A stretch of DNA of 64,000 nt from Bacteroidota bacterium (GCA_023450085.1 JAEXHI010000019.1:139617-203616); one strand, 5' to 3'. Positions 27,088 through 36,285 are shown, counted from the stretch's first letter. Notes: generated from the sequence alone by a model not told the origin. Program-made: numbers and translations.

Positions 27088-28287
27088 ATGGGGTCCCTCA
27101 CCATTGAACAATATCAGCAAGAACTAGCCGCGGAATTAAATCACTTATTGCAATGGTGGTCTGCTTATACCGTGGATGAACAGCAAGGTGGTTTTTATGG
27201 ACAGGTTAATCAATTGAACCAAGCTGAACCTGCTGCTAAAGGCTTGGTGTTAAACGCAAGGATACTTTATACTTTTTCGTCGGCTTATTTATTAAATAAG
27301 GACAATGATAGCTGTTTGCAACTGGCTGACAGGGCTTATCATTACCTGCTCGATTTTTTTCATGATAACTCCAATGGAGGGTTTTATTGGTCGCTAAACC
27401 CTGATGGCACTTTGTTGGATGGTAAAAAGCAGGTTTATGGACAGGCTTTTGCCATTTACGCCTTAAGTGAATATCATAAAGCTACTCAAAATCAACAGGC
27501 CCTTGAGTTGGCAAAAACCACTTATCAATTGCTCGAAAAATATAGCTATGATGAAGTGTATACGGGCTACATTGAAGCGCATGACCAAGCTTGGGGACTT
27601 ATTGCCGATTTACGTTTGAGCGAGAAGGACCAAAATGAAAAAAAATCGATGAATACACATTTACACGTGATAGAAGCTTATGCTAATTTGTATAGCGTTT
27701 GGCCTAATGCATCCTTAAAAAATGCGATTATCCAACTATTGGACAATTTTCGAGAGCATATTGTTGATGCTAAAAACTTCCATTTGCACTTGTTTTTTAC
27801 GGAGGACTGGCAAGTGAAATCCTCCTTAATTTCTTTTGGTCACGATATTGAGGCGGCTTGGTTGTTGTATGAAGCTGCGGAAATCATCAACGATCAAATG
27901 CAAATGGCCTATTTTAAACAATTGGCTTTAAAGATGGCTGATGCCGCTGCTAAAGGTTTAGCTGAAAATGGTGGCTTGCTATATGAATATGATGGCGCAG
28001 CAAATTATTGGATAAAAGAATATCATTGGTGGCCACAGGCTGAAGCAATGGTGGGTTTTTTCAACGCTTGGCAATTATCTGCAAAGGAGCAGTATCTTCA
28101 GCAATCCCTAAATACTTGGAGTTTTGTAAAGAGCTGCCTCAAGGATAAGGTTAATGGTGAATGGTTTTGGGGTGTTGACGAAAATCTTAAGCCCATGGAC
28201 GACGTAAAAGCAGGTTTTTGGAAATGTCCTTACCATAATGGTAGGGCCTGTATGGAGTTGATTAAACGAATTTCGCGAACCAATTAA
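27088..28287 (+). CDS. cellobiose/mannobiose 2-epimerase (AGE family)
   Basis: The 399-residue protein has the alpha6/alpha6 barrel of N-acylglucosamine 2-epimerases. The catalytic histidines can be read: His191 in NTHLHVIEAYANL, His252 in SFGHDIEAAWLL and His383 in KCPYHNGRACMEL, together with the WWPQAEAM motif. It epimerises the reducing-end mannose of beta-1,4-mannobiose to glucose, giving the substrate for the phosphorylase upstream. It is the last gene of the operon. Its stop is one base from the end of a convergent regulator gene, with no terminator hairpin visible between them. Confidence 0.92.
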   Translation: MGSLTIEQYQQELAAELNHLLQWWSAYTVDEQQGGFYGQVNQLNQAEPAAKGLVLNARILYTFSSAYLLNKDNDSCLQLADRAYHYLLDFFHDNSNGGFYWSLNPDGTLLDGKKQVYGQAFAIYALSEYHKATQNQQALELAKTTYQLLEKYSYDEVYTGYIEAHDQAWGLIADLRLSEKDQNEKKSMNTHLHVIEAYANLYSVWPNASLKNAIIQLLDNFREHIVDAKNFHLHLFFTEDWQVKSSLISFGHDIEAAWLLYEAAEIINDQMQMAYFKQLALKMADAAAKGLAENGGLLYEYDGAANYWIKEYHWWPQAEAMVGFFNAWQLSAKEQYLQQSLNTWSFVKSCLKDKVNGEWFWGVDENLKPMDDVKAGFWKCPYHNGRACMELIKRISRTN

Positions 28288-28288
28288 T

Positions 28289-29242
28289 TTAAGCCCTGTT
28301 AATTTCGTCTATCAGTTTGTCGCATTCGGCAAAAGCCTGATAAAGGTATTTGTTTCGGTGTTTTTCGCCCTGTCCGCTAAAAGCTACTGATTTATTGATG
28401 AGTCCCTTAATCCAATCTTTGGTTTGCAGACAAAAGGTTTGGTCTTCCGTTTTTAGGTAATTGTAAGTGTTAAATCGGTTATAGCATAGCATCGATTGCT
28501 CAAGGTCAACTAAATAGGTGATGCCACCCAATACATCACAGTGGTACCAATTAAAAGAATGTGTAGCATCGATGGTTTTTTTACTCCCAATGGCATACAT
28601 GCTAATGTCGGTAAGGCAATAGCGTAATTGTTCCACAATGGCTATAGCATCCGCTTTATTGGCAATGTGTCCCGCTTCAAAACTATATCTTATTTGTTCA
28701 ATGGTGCCATGTATGGTGTCTTTAGCCCAAATTTCAGTGCTTGGAATCTCTAGGTAAACCTGATGAAGCTCCAAAGCAATGTCTAAAATACTGCTGGGTA
28801 ATTTCTCTAGGTCAAATTGCTGCATGCTGGGGTTGTTTGCCCAGTAAAACAATTTGAAAGCCGTTAGCGTAGGATATTTGAAGAAGTGAAAAATAGGCAC
28901 GTCATCACTGGTTACCGTGATGTGTTTTTGCTTGCTTTTTTGAATCTGTTTCATGGTGGCCAGCATTTCCTTTAGGTATTCCGTCATGTGCTCGGCTTGG
29001 TCGCTGTGGCTTACATAATTAAAGGTAACCGTAGGTAGTTGGCTGGGCTGGTATTGGAAAGGTACGCCAAAACCATCAGACAGTTTGGTGATTTGGCTGA
29101 TGTTCAAAAGACTGGTGCCCCGTATCTTTTTATATGCTTCATTGGTGCTGATTCCTAAAATATCGGCTACGCTTTGTGCCAAATTTTGATAGCTAGGTAA
29201 GGTTTGCTTAATGCGTTCGAAGAAATTAGCTTGCTCATTCAT
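28289..29242 (-). CDS. helix-turn-helix regulator-like protein
   Basis: The 317-residue protein starts with a predicted XRE-like helix-turn-helix (SYQNLAQSVADILGISTNEAYKKI, about residues 16-40). A long helical region without recognised domains follows. Cys and Trp are scattered through it (FYWANNPSM, DVLGGITYLVDLEQSMLCYN), which may form a ligand pocket. No signal peptide or membrane span is visible. I infer a cytoplasmic DNA-binding regulator. Its position, convergent with the mannan operon and one base apart, does not by itself link it to mannan control. Confidence 0.55.
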   Translation of the reverse strand: MNEQANFFERIKQTLPSYQNLAQSVADILGISTNEAYKKIRGTSLLNISQITKLSDGFGVPFQYQPSQLPTVTFNYVSHSDQAEHMTEYLKEMLATMKQIQKSKQKHITVTSDDVPIFHFFKYPTLTAFKLFYWANNPSMQQFDLEKLPSSILDIALELHQVYLEIPSTEIWAKDTIHGTIEQIRYSFEAGHIANKADAIAIVEQLRYCLTDISMYAIGSKKTIDATHSFNWYHCDVLGGITYLVDLEQSMLCYNRFNTYNYLKTEDQTFCLQTKDWIKGLINKSVAFSGQGEKHRNKYLYQAFAECDKLIDEINRA

Positions 29243-29403
29243 CGTTAAAAGATTATTCTATAAGTAAATATAGTAGTAAAAGAATAATTTTTGGCTATAA
29301 AAACAAGGTTGTTGTATCTTTTTAGTTTGATGTATTGTTTAATTTATTTGTTAATTATCTTAAAAGATTTATTTAAGAGATGTGGAGTATCTTTTTGAGG
29401 TGA

Positions 29404-29431
29404 TTTGGTTAATTGGTGTCTTGTAGTTTTG
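29404..29431 (+). promoter_or_regulatory. Bacteroidota promoter
   Basis: TTTG (29404-29407), 16 bases, then TAGTTTTG (29424-29431), 22 bases before the next start. Both boxes fit the consensus. Confidence 0.6.
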
Positions 29432-29453
29432 AGGTATACTAATCATCCAAAAA

Positions 29454-30374
29454 ATGAAAAAGATATTATTATTAGTAGTGAGTGCCATGTTAATTGCAGT
29501 TGCTGCGTTTGCTCAAAATGAAAATCAATTATTAAATAGGATTCAAGGGATTTATAGTGACGGCATTGATTTCTTTAATGTAGATGGGATTGAAATTACC
29601 AGTCAAACTAAGTCCGAAGAATTCAATAAGAAAAATATCTTAAAGTATTTTTCTAAGTTAAAAATTAAAGAGAAGGATTTGGTGCAAGGGGATAGTACTC
29701 TTGGGTTTCGCAATTTTTATGTCGTTAAAAAGTACGAAGAGCCAAAAGGAAGTCCTAATAGTATCTCCTATTATTTTGTTAAAAATAAAAACAACCAGCT
29801 GCTAGCCATCACTTTTGCTTCTTTGATGGCTACGAACCAATCCTTGGAGCGTCAACTTGTTCCCTTAATTAGGAACGGTGCCATACCGCCTAGTGTTTTT
29901 AACTCATTTGGTGCCGACAGCATCAATTTTGCGGGCAGAAAAATCAGGTTGTTGAGAAGCTGCCGCTGGCAAGGAGTGAATAATATGCAGTGTCCATCCT
30001 ATGGGCAAATGAGTTGGAGCGTTCATGGAACTTTGGAAAGTGCTCAGCAGGATATCAACAGTCAGGTGGATAGAATCTTCAATCGGAAAAAAGGTAAGGC
30101 CGTTTTGGATACTACCGTATCGGTGATTTTTGAAGGGGCAGCAGTTTCGGCTCGAAAAATTGTCTATGATTTCACAGGAATCACTTCTCTGTTGTTGACC
30201 ATGGAAGGTGGAAAAAGGCTCAATATCTATTTTGTAGCGGCGCCAGTACGCAATAACTATGTGAGTTGTGTCATGAGCTTTTGGGATACCGACCAAGTTA
30301 ACAAAAGTGGGCTCCCCCCTTTAATGGAACGAGTGATGAGCTTGAAAAGTAACTCATCGGATACCACTCATTAG
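29454..30374 (+). CDS. secreted protein of unknown function
   Basis: The 306-residue protein has a signal peptide (MKKILLLVVSAMLIAVAAFA). I recognise no family. It is mixed alpha/beta with two cysteines at positions that could form a disulfide (RSCRWQGVNNMQCPSYGQ) and a later lone Cys. It has a Bacteroidota promoter close upstream and is followed after 54 bases by a second envelope protein gene on the same strand, so the two may be one transcript. Confidence 0.5.
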   Translation: MKKILLLVVSAMLIAVAAFAQNENQLLNRIQGIYSDGIDFFNVDGIEITSQTKSEEFNKKNILKYFSKLKIKEKDLVQGDSTLGFRNFYVVKKYEEPKGSPNSISYYFVKNKNNQLLAITFASLMATNQSLERQLVPLIRNGAIPPSVFNSFGADSINFAGRKIRLLRSCRWQGVNNMQCPSYGQMSWSVHGTLESAQQDINSQVDRIFNRKKGKAVLDTTVSVIFEGAAVSARKIVYDFTGITSLLLTMEGGKRLNIYFVAAPVRNNYVSCVMSFWDTDQVNKSGLPPLMERVMSLKSNSSDTTH

Positions 30375-30428
30375 GGCAGTAAACGCTGCTTTCATTTCTA
30401 TCATTTTAATCAATTAAAAACTAAAAAG

Positions 30429-31013
30429 ATGAAGACGATAATCATTTCATTAGGAGTGCTACTATGCTCTTTTTTTAACGTTTCTGCACAAAAAAATAAG
30501 GATTTGAATTTTGATAATCTATACTTTTTTGTGCAGGCTGGTCACATTGACGATTATAGAACATTTATTTTAGGGGGTGCCTATCTGCAAATGGAACATC
30601 ATTATTTTCGGCTTAGTGCTGGCGGTGGGTACGACCCAAAAAGTGAAGAGCAAAAACGGCGCCATAAATCTTGTAATAGCGAATGTAAATGTGATGTTGA
30701 TGTAAGAGGAATAAGTACAGTTAATTTGGAGTATGGTAAGATTTATAAGTTTTTCAGGAGGCAGCAAATCAGCTTCTCTTCTGGTCTTTCGGTCGTGACT
30801 AAAACAGACCCTGATGTCGTTTTTAATCAGAATAGAGAACCTTGGGAGGATGAAAAATTTAAAAAGAGAGTCACCGTTGGACTACCTTATGAATTAAGAT
30901 ATAGCTTGATGATTAATAGAGGAATAGGGGTAGGTTGTTCTTATTATGGAAACATGAATGCTAGGAAAAGTTTTAATGCAGTATCTGTTGGATTAGCCCT
31001 AGGATTGTTTTAG
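30429..31013 (+). CDS. small outer-membrane barrel-like protein
   Basis: The 194-residue protein has a signal peptide (about 1-20, ending VSAQ). Alternating strands follow (YFFVQAGHIDDYRTFILGGA, YFRLSAGGGY, VGLALGLF at the end), consistent with an eight-strand barrel. The loop RRHKSCNSECKCDVDVRG has four cysteines within about 12 residues, unusual for an outer-membrane protein; it could bind a metal or form disulfides. No function can be given. It may form a unit with the secreted protein gene upstream. Confidence 0.5.
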   Translation: MKTIIISLGVLLCSFFNVSAQKNKDLNFDNLYFFVQAGHIDDYRTFILGGAYLQMEHHYFRLSAGGGYDPKSEEQKRRHKSCNSECKCDVDVRGISTVNLEYGKIYKFFRRQQISFSSGLSVVTKTDPDVVFNQNREPWEDEKFKKRVTVGLPYELRYSLMINRGIGVGCSYYGNMNARKSFNAVSVGLALGLF

Positions 31014-31115
31014 GCAAAGTAATTTCAATGTTAAAAAGCAAAAGAATGAGTGGGGGATAGGGCTGTTGTCTGTGTTTTTGCAGACCTTTGCGGAAAATAA
31101 TATCCCCCTTCTTTC

Positions 31116-32300
31116 ATGTCAACAATTACCGACAGTTCTGATTTGTCCGTTAAAGAAACTAGTAAGTATAGTAAAAAGACCATTCGTTTAGCGGTATCGC
31201 TATTTTACTTTGGCCAAGGCTTGGTGTTTGCCAGTTGGGCCAGCCGTATTCCCGATTTAAAAACGGCGTTGAACCTTTCAGATGCCGCTTTGGGCAGTAT
31301 CTTATTGGCCTTGCCTATTGGTCAGCTCATTACCATGCCGCTTTCTGGACGTTTGGTGGCTGTTTTTGGAAGTAAGAAAATATTAACCATGGCTACGCCG
31401 CTTTATGCACTTTGTTTAACTAATTTGGCTTTGGCTACGCATGGTTGGCAGCTGGCTTTGTTTTTACTGCTGTTTGGTATTTCAGGAAACCTATGCAACA
31501 TTGCATTAAACACACAAGCGGTTACTGCGGAAGGGCATTATGGTAAACCCATCATGTCTTCGTTCCATGGTTCTTGGAGCTTGGGTCTTTTTACGGGTGC
31601 TTTGGTGGGTTTGTTGATGATGAACTTGCACTTAACCACCACTACTCATTTTTGGATTATTGCCGCCATAGGCTGGACCCATATTTTTATCAATCACCGA
31701 TTTTTGTTGATAGGTAAAGCGATACAAAAAGAAAAGCCGAAGTTCTTAATGAAACCTCAAGGTGTTTTGGTACAACTGGGTGTAATTGCTTTTTGTAGCA
31801 TGGCCACTGAAGGAGCCATGATGGATTGGAGCGGTGTTTACTTTAAGGAAATTGTACATGCTCCAGTTAAATGGATTATTTTGGGTTATGCTTCTTACTC
31901 CGCCATGATGACCATCGGTCGCTTTATTGGTGATAAATTTATTGCTTCTTTTGGCAGGAAAACCATGTTGCAGATTTGTGGCGTAGTCATTTCTACAGGA
32001 ATGTTTTTATCGGTTGCTTTCCCTAACCTAGTAGTGGCTACCATTGGTTTTATGATGGTGGGTATTGGCGTTTCGGTAATTATTCCAATGACCTACACTA
32101 TTGCAGGTAATAATGATAAAATACCTTCTAGCTTGGCCATTGCCATGGTTTCTAGTATCGGTTACTTTGGTTTTTTAATGGGGCCGCCGCTAATTGGTTA
32201 CATTTCAGAGTTGTTCAGCTTGCGCTATTCATTTGCAGTGGTAGGTTGTTTTGGTATTTTGATTAGCTTGCTGGTAAGGAAAATTAGTGCGATTAGATAA
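31116..32300 (+). CDS. MFS transporter
   Basis: The 394-residue inner-membrane protein has 12 predicted helices and the MFS motif between helices 2 and 3 (SGRLVAVFGSKK). The pattern FYFGQGLVFASWASRIPDLK and IPMTYTIAGNNDKIPSSLAI is typical of the YbjJ-like group of sugar or drug exporters and importers. The substrate is unknown. It stands alone, 102 bases after the previous gene, with no regulator or enzyme beside it. Confidence 0.85.
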   Translation: MSTITDSSDLSVKETSKYSKKTIRLAVSLFYFGQGLVFASWASRIPDLKTALNLSDAALGSILLALPIGQLITMPLSGRLVAVFGSKKILTMATPLYALCLTNLALATHGWQLALFLLLFGISGNLCNIALNTQAVTAEGHYGKPIMSSFHGSWSLGLFTGALVGLLMMNLHLTTTTHFWIIAAIGWTHIFINHRFLLIGKAIQKEKPKFLMKPQGVLVQLGVIAFCSMATEGAMMDWSGVYFKEIVHAPVKWIILGYASYSAMMTIGRFIGDKFIASFGRKTMLQICGVVISTGMFLSVAFPNLVVATIGFMMVGIGVSVIIPMTYTIAGNNDKIPSSLAIAMVSSIGYFGFLMGPPLIGYISELFSLRYSFAVVGCFGILISLLVRKISAIR

Positions 32301-32582
32301 TAGGGGCTAGGGATTAGTGGTTAGTTTTTCTTACAGCCGCATAGCCCTTCTCTCTCCTTTTTGAGGAGAACCGAAGCGTAGCTGAGTTCATTGATACGAA
32401 AATCAATCAATAACTGTCAATAGATGCCCGTAGGGCAGAGAGGTTCTCTTCCTAGTTCTGTTTCTTGAAAAGGATAGGGGATTTCGTAGGTGGGAATCTC
32501 TAGAAATGGAAAGTTGCTTAAATGAACCACATACACACATAGTATGCTCAGTCGCATAAGCGAACTGGCAATGCCTTTTGCA

Positions 32583-32975
32583 CTGTCATTCCTGTTACGT
32601 CATGTCGAGTGTGCCGGTCCAGAGCTTTGGGGAGAGACATCTAGCTATATGATGTTAACTTGATAAATCGTTAGATTTCTCTCTGCGTTCGAAATGACGA
32701 TATTGACAGCGGTTTGGGTTTCGTAAACGGAATAATTGTAGTGGAAATCCTTTTTGTATGTCACGCTGAACCCGTCGAAGCGTTCTTGTTTGTATAATCC
32801 TTCGACAACCTGTCCCGATTATTCGGGAAGCTTAGGATGACAGGTGTGAACGGCAGTAGCGTTCACAAAAAGATTGTAGCACAAAGCCCGACTTACTTTA
32901 AGAGAAGTTGCTGGCTCTGCTTTTCAAAAAAGACATTTTTAATAGCTATAGCTATGTGTCTATGTGGTTATATTT
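32583..32975. repeat. composite interspersed repeat, families C and E (copy 2)
   Basis: The stretch 32301-32976 contains no gene. It holds a CTAGG/TTAGT-rich piece (32304-32328), a half-copy of the CTATGTG repeat (32522-32545) and the full module order: CATGTCGA...ACATCTAG, TTTCTCTCTGCGTTCGAAATG, GGTTTGGGTTTCGTAAACGG, the inverted repeat at 32760-32842, TTCACAAAAAGATTGTAGC, AAAGCCCGACTT and CTATGTGTCTATGTGG. The palindrome TCCCGATTATTCGGGA sits at 32813-32828, inside the 3' arm. Confidence 0.8.
32813..32828. repeat. 16-base palindrome inside a repeat arm
   Basis: TCCCGATTATTCGGGA has a 6-bp stem and a 4-base loop. It lies between CGACAACCTG and AGCTTAGGATGACA, whereas the copy at 11350-11370 reads CGACAGGCTCAGGATGAC without it. 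Confidence 0.85.
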
Positions 32976-32976
32976 A

Positions 32977-33963
32977 TCATTTTTCTTTCAATGTATTTTT
33001 AACTGCATTGGAGTAATCAACATTAGAGTTATAGGTATAAATCATCATGCCTCCTTTAGCGCCTTGAGCGGGTACCCATTTAGCCACTTCAATATCGCTC
33101 ACTTGGCTTTTTCCGCCTTCAGCATAAGCTCCAAAAACTATTTTGTTTGCTGGGATTTTATTTGTCCCTGTGGCGTATTCCATCATTGATTTAGCTTCGT
33201 TAAGCTTCACATTGTAAGATTGTAGCTGAACATAGTTAAAATTATTCCCGAAATTTTCCATGATTTTATCCCAGGCAAATACATTAATGCCCGAAGCTAT
33301 TTGCAACTGTTTGTTATTGGGAGCTGTGGTTCCAAAATACTTGGTCAGTTCACGTATTACTTCCAGATATTCGGTGGTTGCTTCCATACTTGGAAAGTAC
33401 CATCCATAATATCCAGTTGCGGCATATCCTGGAAATTTAGGCATAGGGTTAGGCCTTTTTCCTTCATGTTCTACATCGAGGCTTATTCCGTCTAACTTCC
33501 ATTGGTCTATAACGATTGATTTGATAGCCTCGGCATAAGCTTTGGCAGATGCAAATCCTCCAGGGTTTGAAGATTGCCAGCTTGCTTCGTCGTCAATATT
33601 TTGTAATACCTTGATGCCTCTTTTTTGAAGAGAACGGATTTGTTTGGAAAGGTCATTGTAGGAAGTGAAATTTCCCATCATTCCTGTGCCTGCCTTTAAT
33701 TGAGTAGTGTCTTGTAACGTCCAGTATTTTATGCCAAACAGGATAACCATGTCCACACCATTGGGGATATCTTTAAGTTTAAAAGAGGGGTTTCTTCCAT
33801 CGGTGATATAGTAGGCAATACAGATGTTGGTTTTTTCCTTAGAAGAGACTTTTTTATTCCTCGAAGTCTTTTGAGGAGTCGGTTGGAAGACGTTTGGATG
33901 TTGTGCCATGGCGCCAAAGCCTAATGCTATGGCTAGTAATGTTTGTACAAGCTTTTTTTTCAT
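32977..33963 (-). CDS. GH18 family glycosidase, endo-beta-N-acetylglucosaminidase-like
   Basis: The 328-residue protein has a signal peptide (about 1-20). A single GH18 TIM barrel is seen: strand 3 (GIKVLQNIDDEASW), strand 4 with the catalytic motif LDGISLDVEHEG (Asp158, Ser161, Asp163, Glu165), and NYVQLQSYNVKL. The usual DxxDxDxE has Ser at the second Asp position. Glu165 is the likely acid. Enzymes with this layout in Bacteroidota cut the chitobiose core of N-glycans, but chitin-type substrates are possible. It is a single gene; a TTACAAC/GTTGTAA repeat (33996-34014) lies in its leader. No SusC/D pair is beside it. Confidence 0.8.
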   Translation of the reverse strand: MKKKLVQTLLAIALGFGAMAQHPNVFQPTPQKTSRNKKVSSKEKTNICIAYYITDGRNPSFKLKDIPNGVDMVILFGIKYWTLQDTTQLKAGTGMMGNFTSYNDLSKQIRSLQKRGIKVLQNIDDEASWQSSNPGGFASAKAYAEAIKSIVIDQWKLDGISLDVEHEGKRPNPMPKFPGYAATGYYGWYFPSMEATTEYLEVIRELTKYFGTTAPNNKQLQIASGINVFAWDKIMENFGNNFNYVQLQSYNVKLNEAKSMMEYATGTNKIPANKIVFGAYAEGGKSQVSDIEVAKWVPAQGAKGGMMIYTYNSNVDYSNAVKNTLKEK

Positions 33964-34112
33964 TGGTAGATTTGTGGTTTAATGGGGTTTTTGTTTTACA
34001 ACTAATGGTTGTAAGTTGTTGTTTGTTAGTGTTTTGTATTTTTTAAAGGTATTTGTTTAGAGATGTTTAACCAAATAATAGTGATATAATTTATTATAAA
34101 TGTGTACGCATT

Positions 34113-34500
34113 CTATGTGTCTATGTGGTAGTATTTAAATGAACGACCTAGGCCCATAGTAAGCACAAGACTCATTAACAATCCTTTGAGTTTAATTGCT
34201 TTTTACACAGCCATTCTTATTACGTCATGTCGACTTTGGAGACATCTAGCTACGTGATGTTAAATTAATAAGTCGTTAGATTTCTCTCTGCGTTCGAAAT
34301 GACGATATTGACAGCGGTTTGGGTTTCGTAAACGGAATTGTGAAGTGGGGATCCTTTTTGTTGTATTTACTTCCTTTGAAAACCTCGTAGGTTTAACTTT
34401 CTTCAATGGTAAGGGTAACTGCTGTGCCGTTTAAAAACCTACGAGGTTTAATCCTTCAACCAGTTAGGATGACAGATGTGAATGGCAGGAACATATACTT
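34113..34500. repeat. composite interspersed repeat, families C, D and E (copy 3)
   Basis: The gene-free stretch 33964-34569 contains a degenerate CTATGTG pair (34113-34159). It then has the ACATCTAGC and TCTCTCTGCGTTCGAAATG modules, GGTTTGGGTTTCGTAAACGG, and a pair AAACCTCGTAGGTTT (about 34381) / AAACCTACGAGGTTT (about 34434). In copies 1 and 2 the CTGTCGAAG/CTTCGACAG stem stands at this place. The order of modules is the same as at 32.6 and 36.0 kb. CTAGGGACTAGCGGTTAG follows at 34526. Confidence 0.75.
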
Positions 34501-34569
34501 TGCTACCGCTCCTATTAGATAAGTAGTGGCTAGGGACTAGCGGTTAGTTTTTTTATTGATAACAGTTTA

Positions 34570-35118
34570 TTAAGCACCATTAAGTTCTTGCAATACCAAT
34601 TGCAGTTTATTTATTCTGTTTGACCAAATTTTGTACAGAAAGAAAAATTGTATAGAAAACACGATGACAATCAATATGATTGCCCACCATTTTTGCGCTG
34701 AAAATGTGACTTTGTAAGTAAAGAATAACATCAGGCCAATAGTAAATGCGAATCTTGCAATAATGGTTTCTATTCGGAAATTTTTTAGCTTATTTATAAA
34801 ACTCATTAAGTCATCCTTGAGGTTTTTGCCACTTTTAAATTGCTTTTGTAGTTGATACCCTCTGAAGTGATTTAAAATTGGAAGCAGAATGGCTACAGTT
34901 ATGATGATGTTAATTGGTAACGGTTTGTCTGCGCCATCAAACATGGAATAGTAACAAAATAGGAAAGCAATAAATCCGAAAAGCTCGATATAAATTTGTT
35001 TTCTTATTTGTTTAAGTACAACATTACTGCGCTCTTTTGACATCTTCATTAAGTCTTCCCTACTTTTTTGAGAGGGAATAATACTTTGCCAAACTGATTT
35101 TAGATTATCTGTTTCCAT
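34570..35118 (-). CDS. four-helix membrane protein, candidate anti-sigma factor
   Basis: The 182-residue protein has a short cytoplasmic N-terminal part (METDNLKSVWQSIIPSQKSR). Four membrane helices follow (about 48-66, 70-88, 118-137 and 143-163) and then a short tail. It overlaps the ECF sigma gene by 14 bases on the same strand. The place, the overlap and a small cytoplasmic N terminus suggest that it controls that sigma factor, although no zinc-binding (ZAS) motif is visible. The alternative is a simple membrane protein of unknown function. Confidence 0.6.
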   Translation of the reverse strand: METDNLKSVWQSIIPSQKSREDLMKMSKERSNVVLKQIRKQIYIELFGFIAFLFCYYSMFDGADKPLPINIIITVAILLPILNHFRGYQLQKQFKSGKNLKDDLMSFINKLKNFRIETIIARFAFTIGLMLFFTYKVTFSAQKWWAIILIVIVFSIQFFFLYKIWSNRINKLQLVLQELNGA

Positions 35119-35587
35119 GGTTTAAAATTTGATGAAGTTTGTTTTTGATGCGGTTAATTTTTACACCCACATTGTTTTCGGTCATTCCAATAACCTCGGC
35201 AATTTCCTGATAGCTCATTTCTTCTAAATAAAGTGCGATAATTGCCCGTTCACCTTCGTTGAGTTGTTTGATTGCCCAAAGCAAATGTTGTTTCTTGTCG
35301 TTCGTTTCGTTGGTATAATCGATTATCGTATCTGGTAATGCAGGTACCAAGTCTATTTTTGCCCGTTTTTTTCTGAAAGAACTGATCGCGGTATTTAAAG
35401 CGATACGATAGAGCCAAGTGCTGAATTTAGATTCGCCCCTAAATGATGAAAAGCCTTTCCATGCTTGATAGGTGATTTCTTGAAACAGGTCTTCATAGTC
35501 TTCTCTTTGATTGCAGTAAATGTTGCAAACTTTTCCAATAATACCTTGGTTGGCAGAAAGGAGTTGAAGAAATTCGGTTTCGCTCAT
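35105..35587 (-). CDS. ECF sigma-70 family RNA polymerase sigma factor
   Basis: The 160-residue protein has region 2 (YEDLFQEITYQAWKGFSSFR and STWLYRIALNTAISSFRKKR) and region 4 (LPDTIIDYTNETNDKKQ linker, then YLEEMSYQEIAEVIGMTENN and VGVKINRIKNKL). No region 1 or 3 is present, which is the ECF layout. It starts within the stop of the small lipoprotein gene (TAATG) and overlaps the membrane protein gene downstream, so all three are co-translated. It probably answers an envelope signal. Confidence 0.9.
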   Translation of the reverse strand: MSETEFLQLLSANQGIIGKVCNIYCNQREDYEDLFQEITYQAWKGFSSFRGESKFSTWLYRIALNTAISSFRKKRAKIDLVPALPDTIIDYTNETNDKKQHLLWAIKQLNEGERAIIALYLEEMSYQEIAEVIGMTENNVGVKINRIKNKLHQILNHGNR

Positions 35588-35799
35588 TAATTGGATTTGG
35601 CGGTGCTGATTGTTTTTATTTCTTCGTCTAACAATCTTAGGCTATCTAAAATAGCGATTTGCCTTTTCTCTAATTTATCTATTCTTTGAGAAAGTTCGCT
35701 GTCGCGTAATTTTGCTCTGCCGTCAGGCGAGGAGTTTTGTCTACAGCCTAGGAGTGCTGATGTGATGATCGTAGCAATAATCAATAATGTCTGTTTCAT
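35587..35799 (-). CDS. small lipoprotein with coiled coil
   Basis: The 70-residue protein has a lipoprotein signal (SALLGCRQN, Cys19). A charged helix with heptad spacing (about residues 30-62, SQRIDKLEKRQIAILDSL) should form a coiled coil. Its stop shares one base with the start of the sigma gene. An outer lipoprotein ahead of a sigma and a membrane protein may be the sensor end of the system. No known family is recognised. Confidence 0.55.
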   Translation of the reverse strand: MKQTLLIIATIITSALLGCRQNSSPDGRAKLRDSELSQRIDKLEKRQIAILDSLRLLDEEIKTISTAKSN

Positions 35800-36269
35800 A
35801 TTTATGATTTTTATGAATAAGTAGCGAGGTGGAAGAAAAACTTACATCTAGCTGGGAAAAAACTTTAGCTAAAAGAGGCAGGTTTGGGTTTCATAAACGG
35901 GATTGTAGCGTAAAGCCCGACTTGCTTTGAAAAAAGCTAGTGTCCATGCTTTTCAAAAAAATATTTAATAGGGATGAAGCCAATATAGATGGTATAAAAA
36001 AGCTTTCTTTACTTGGTGACACTCCTATTACGTCATGTCGACTTTGGAGACATCTAGCAACTTGGTATTAAGTTAATAAATCGTTAGATTTCTCTCTGCG
36101 TTCGAAATGACGATATTGACAGCGGTTTGGGTTTTATAAACGGGATTGCAGCGAAAATCCTTTTTGTTGCATTAGCTGTCCTGACAAACCTCGTAGGTTT
36201 AACTTTCTTCAGTGGTAGGGGTAAGCAGTACCGTTAAAAACCTACGAGGTTTAATCCTTCGACAACTCG

Positions 36270-36285
36270 TCCCGATTATTCGGGA
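36270..36285. repeat. 16-base palindrome inside a repeat arm
   Basis: TCCCGATTATTCGGGA is identical to the copy at 32813 and lies at the same place in the host repeat, between CGACAACTCG and AGCTCAGGATGG. Confidence 0.85.
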
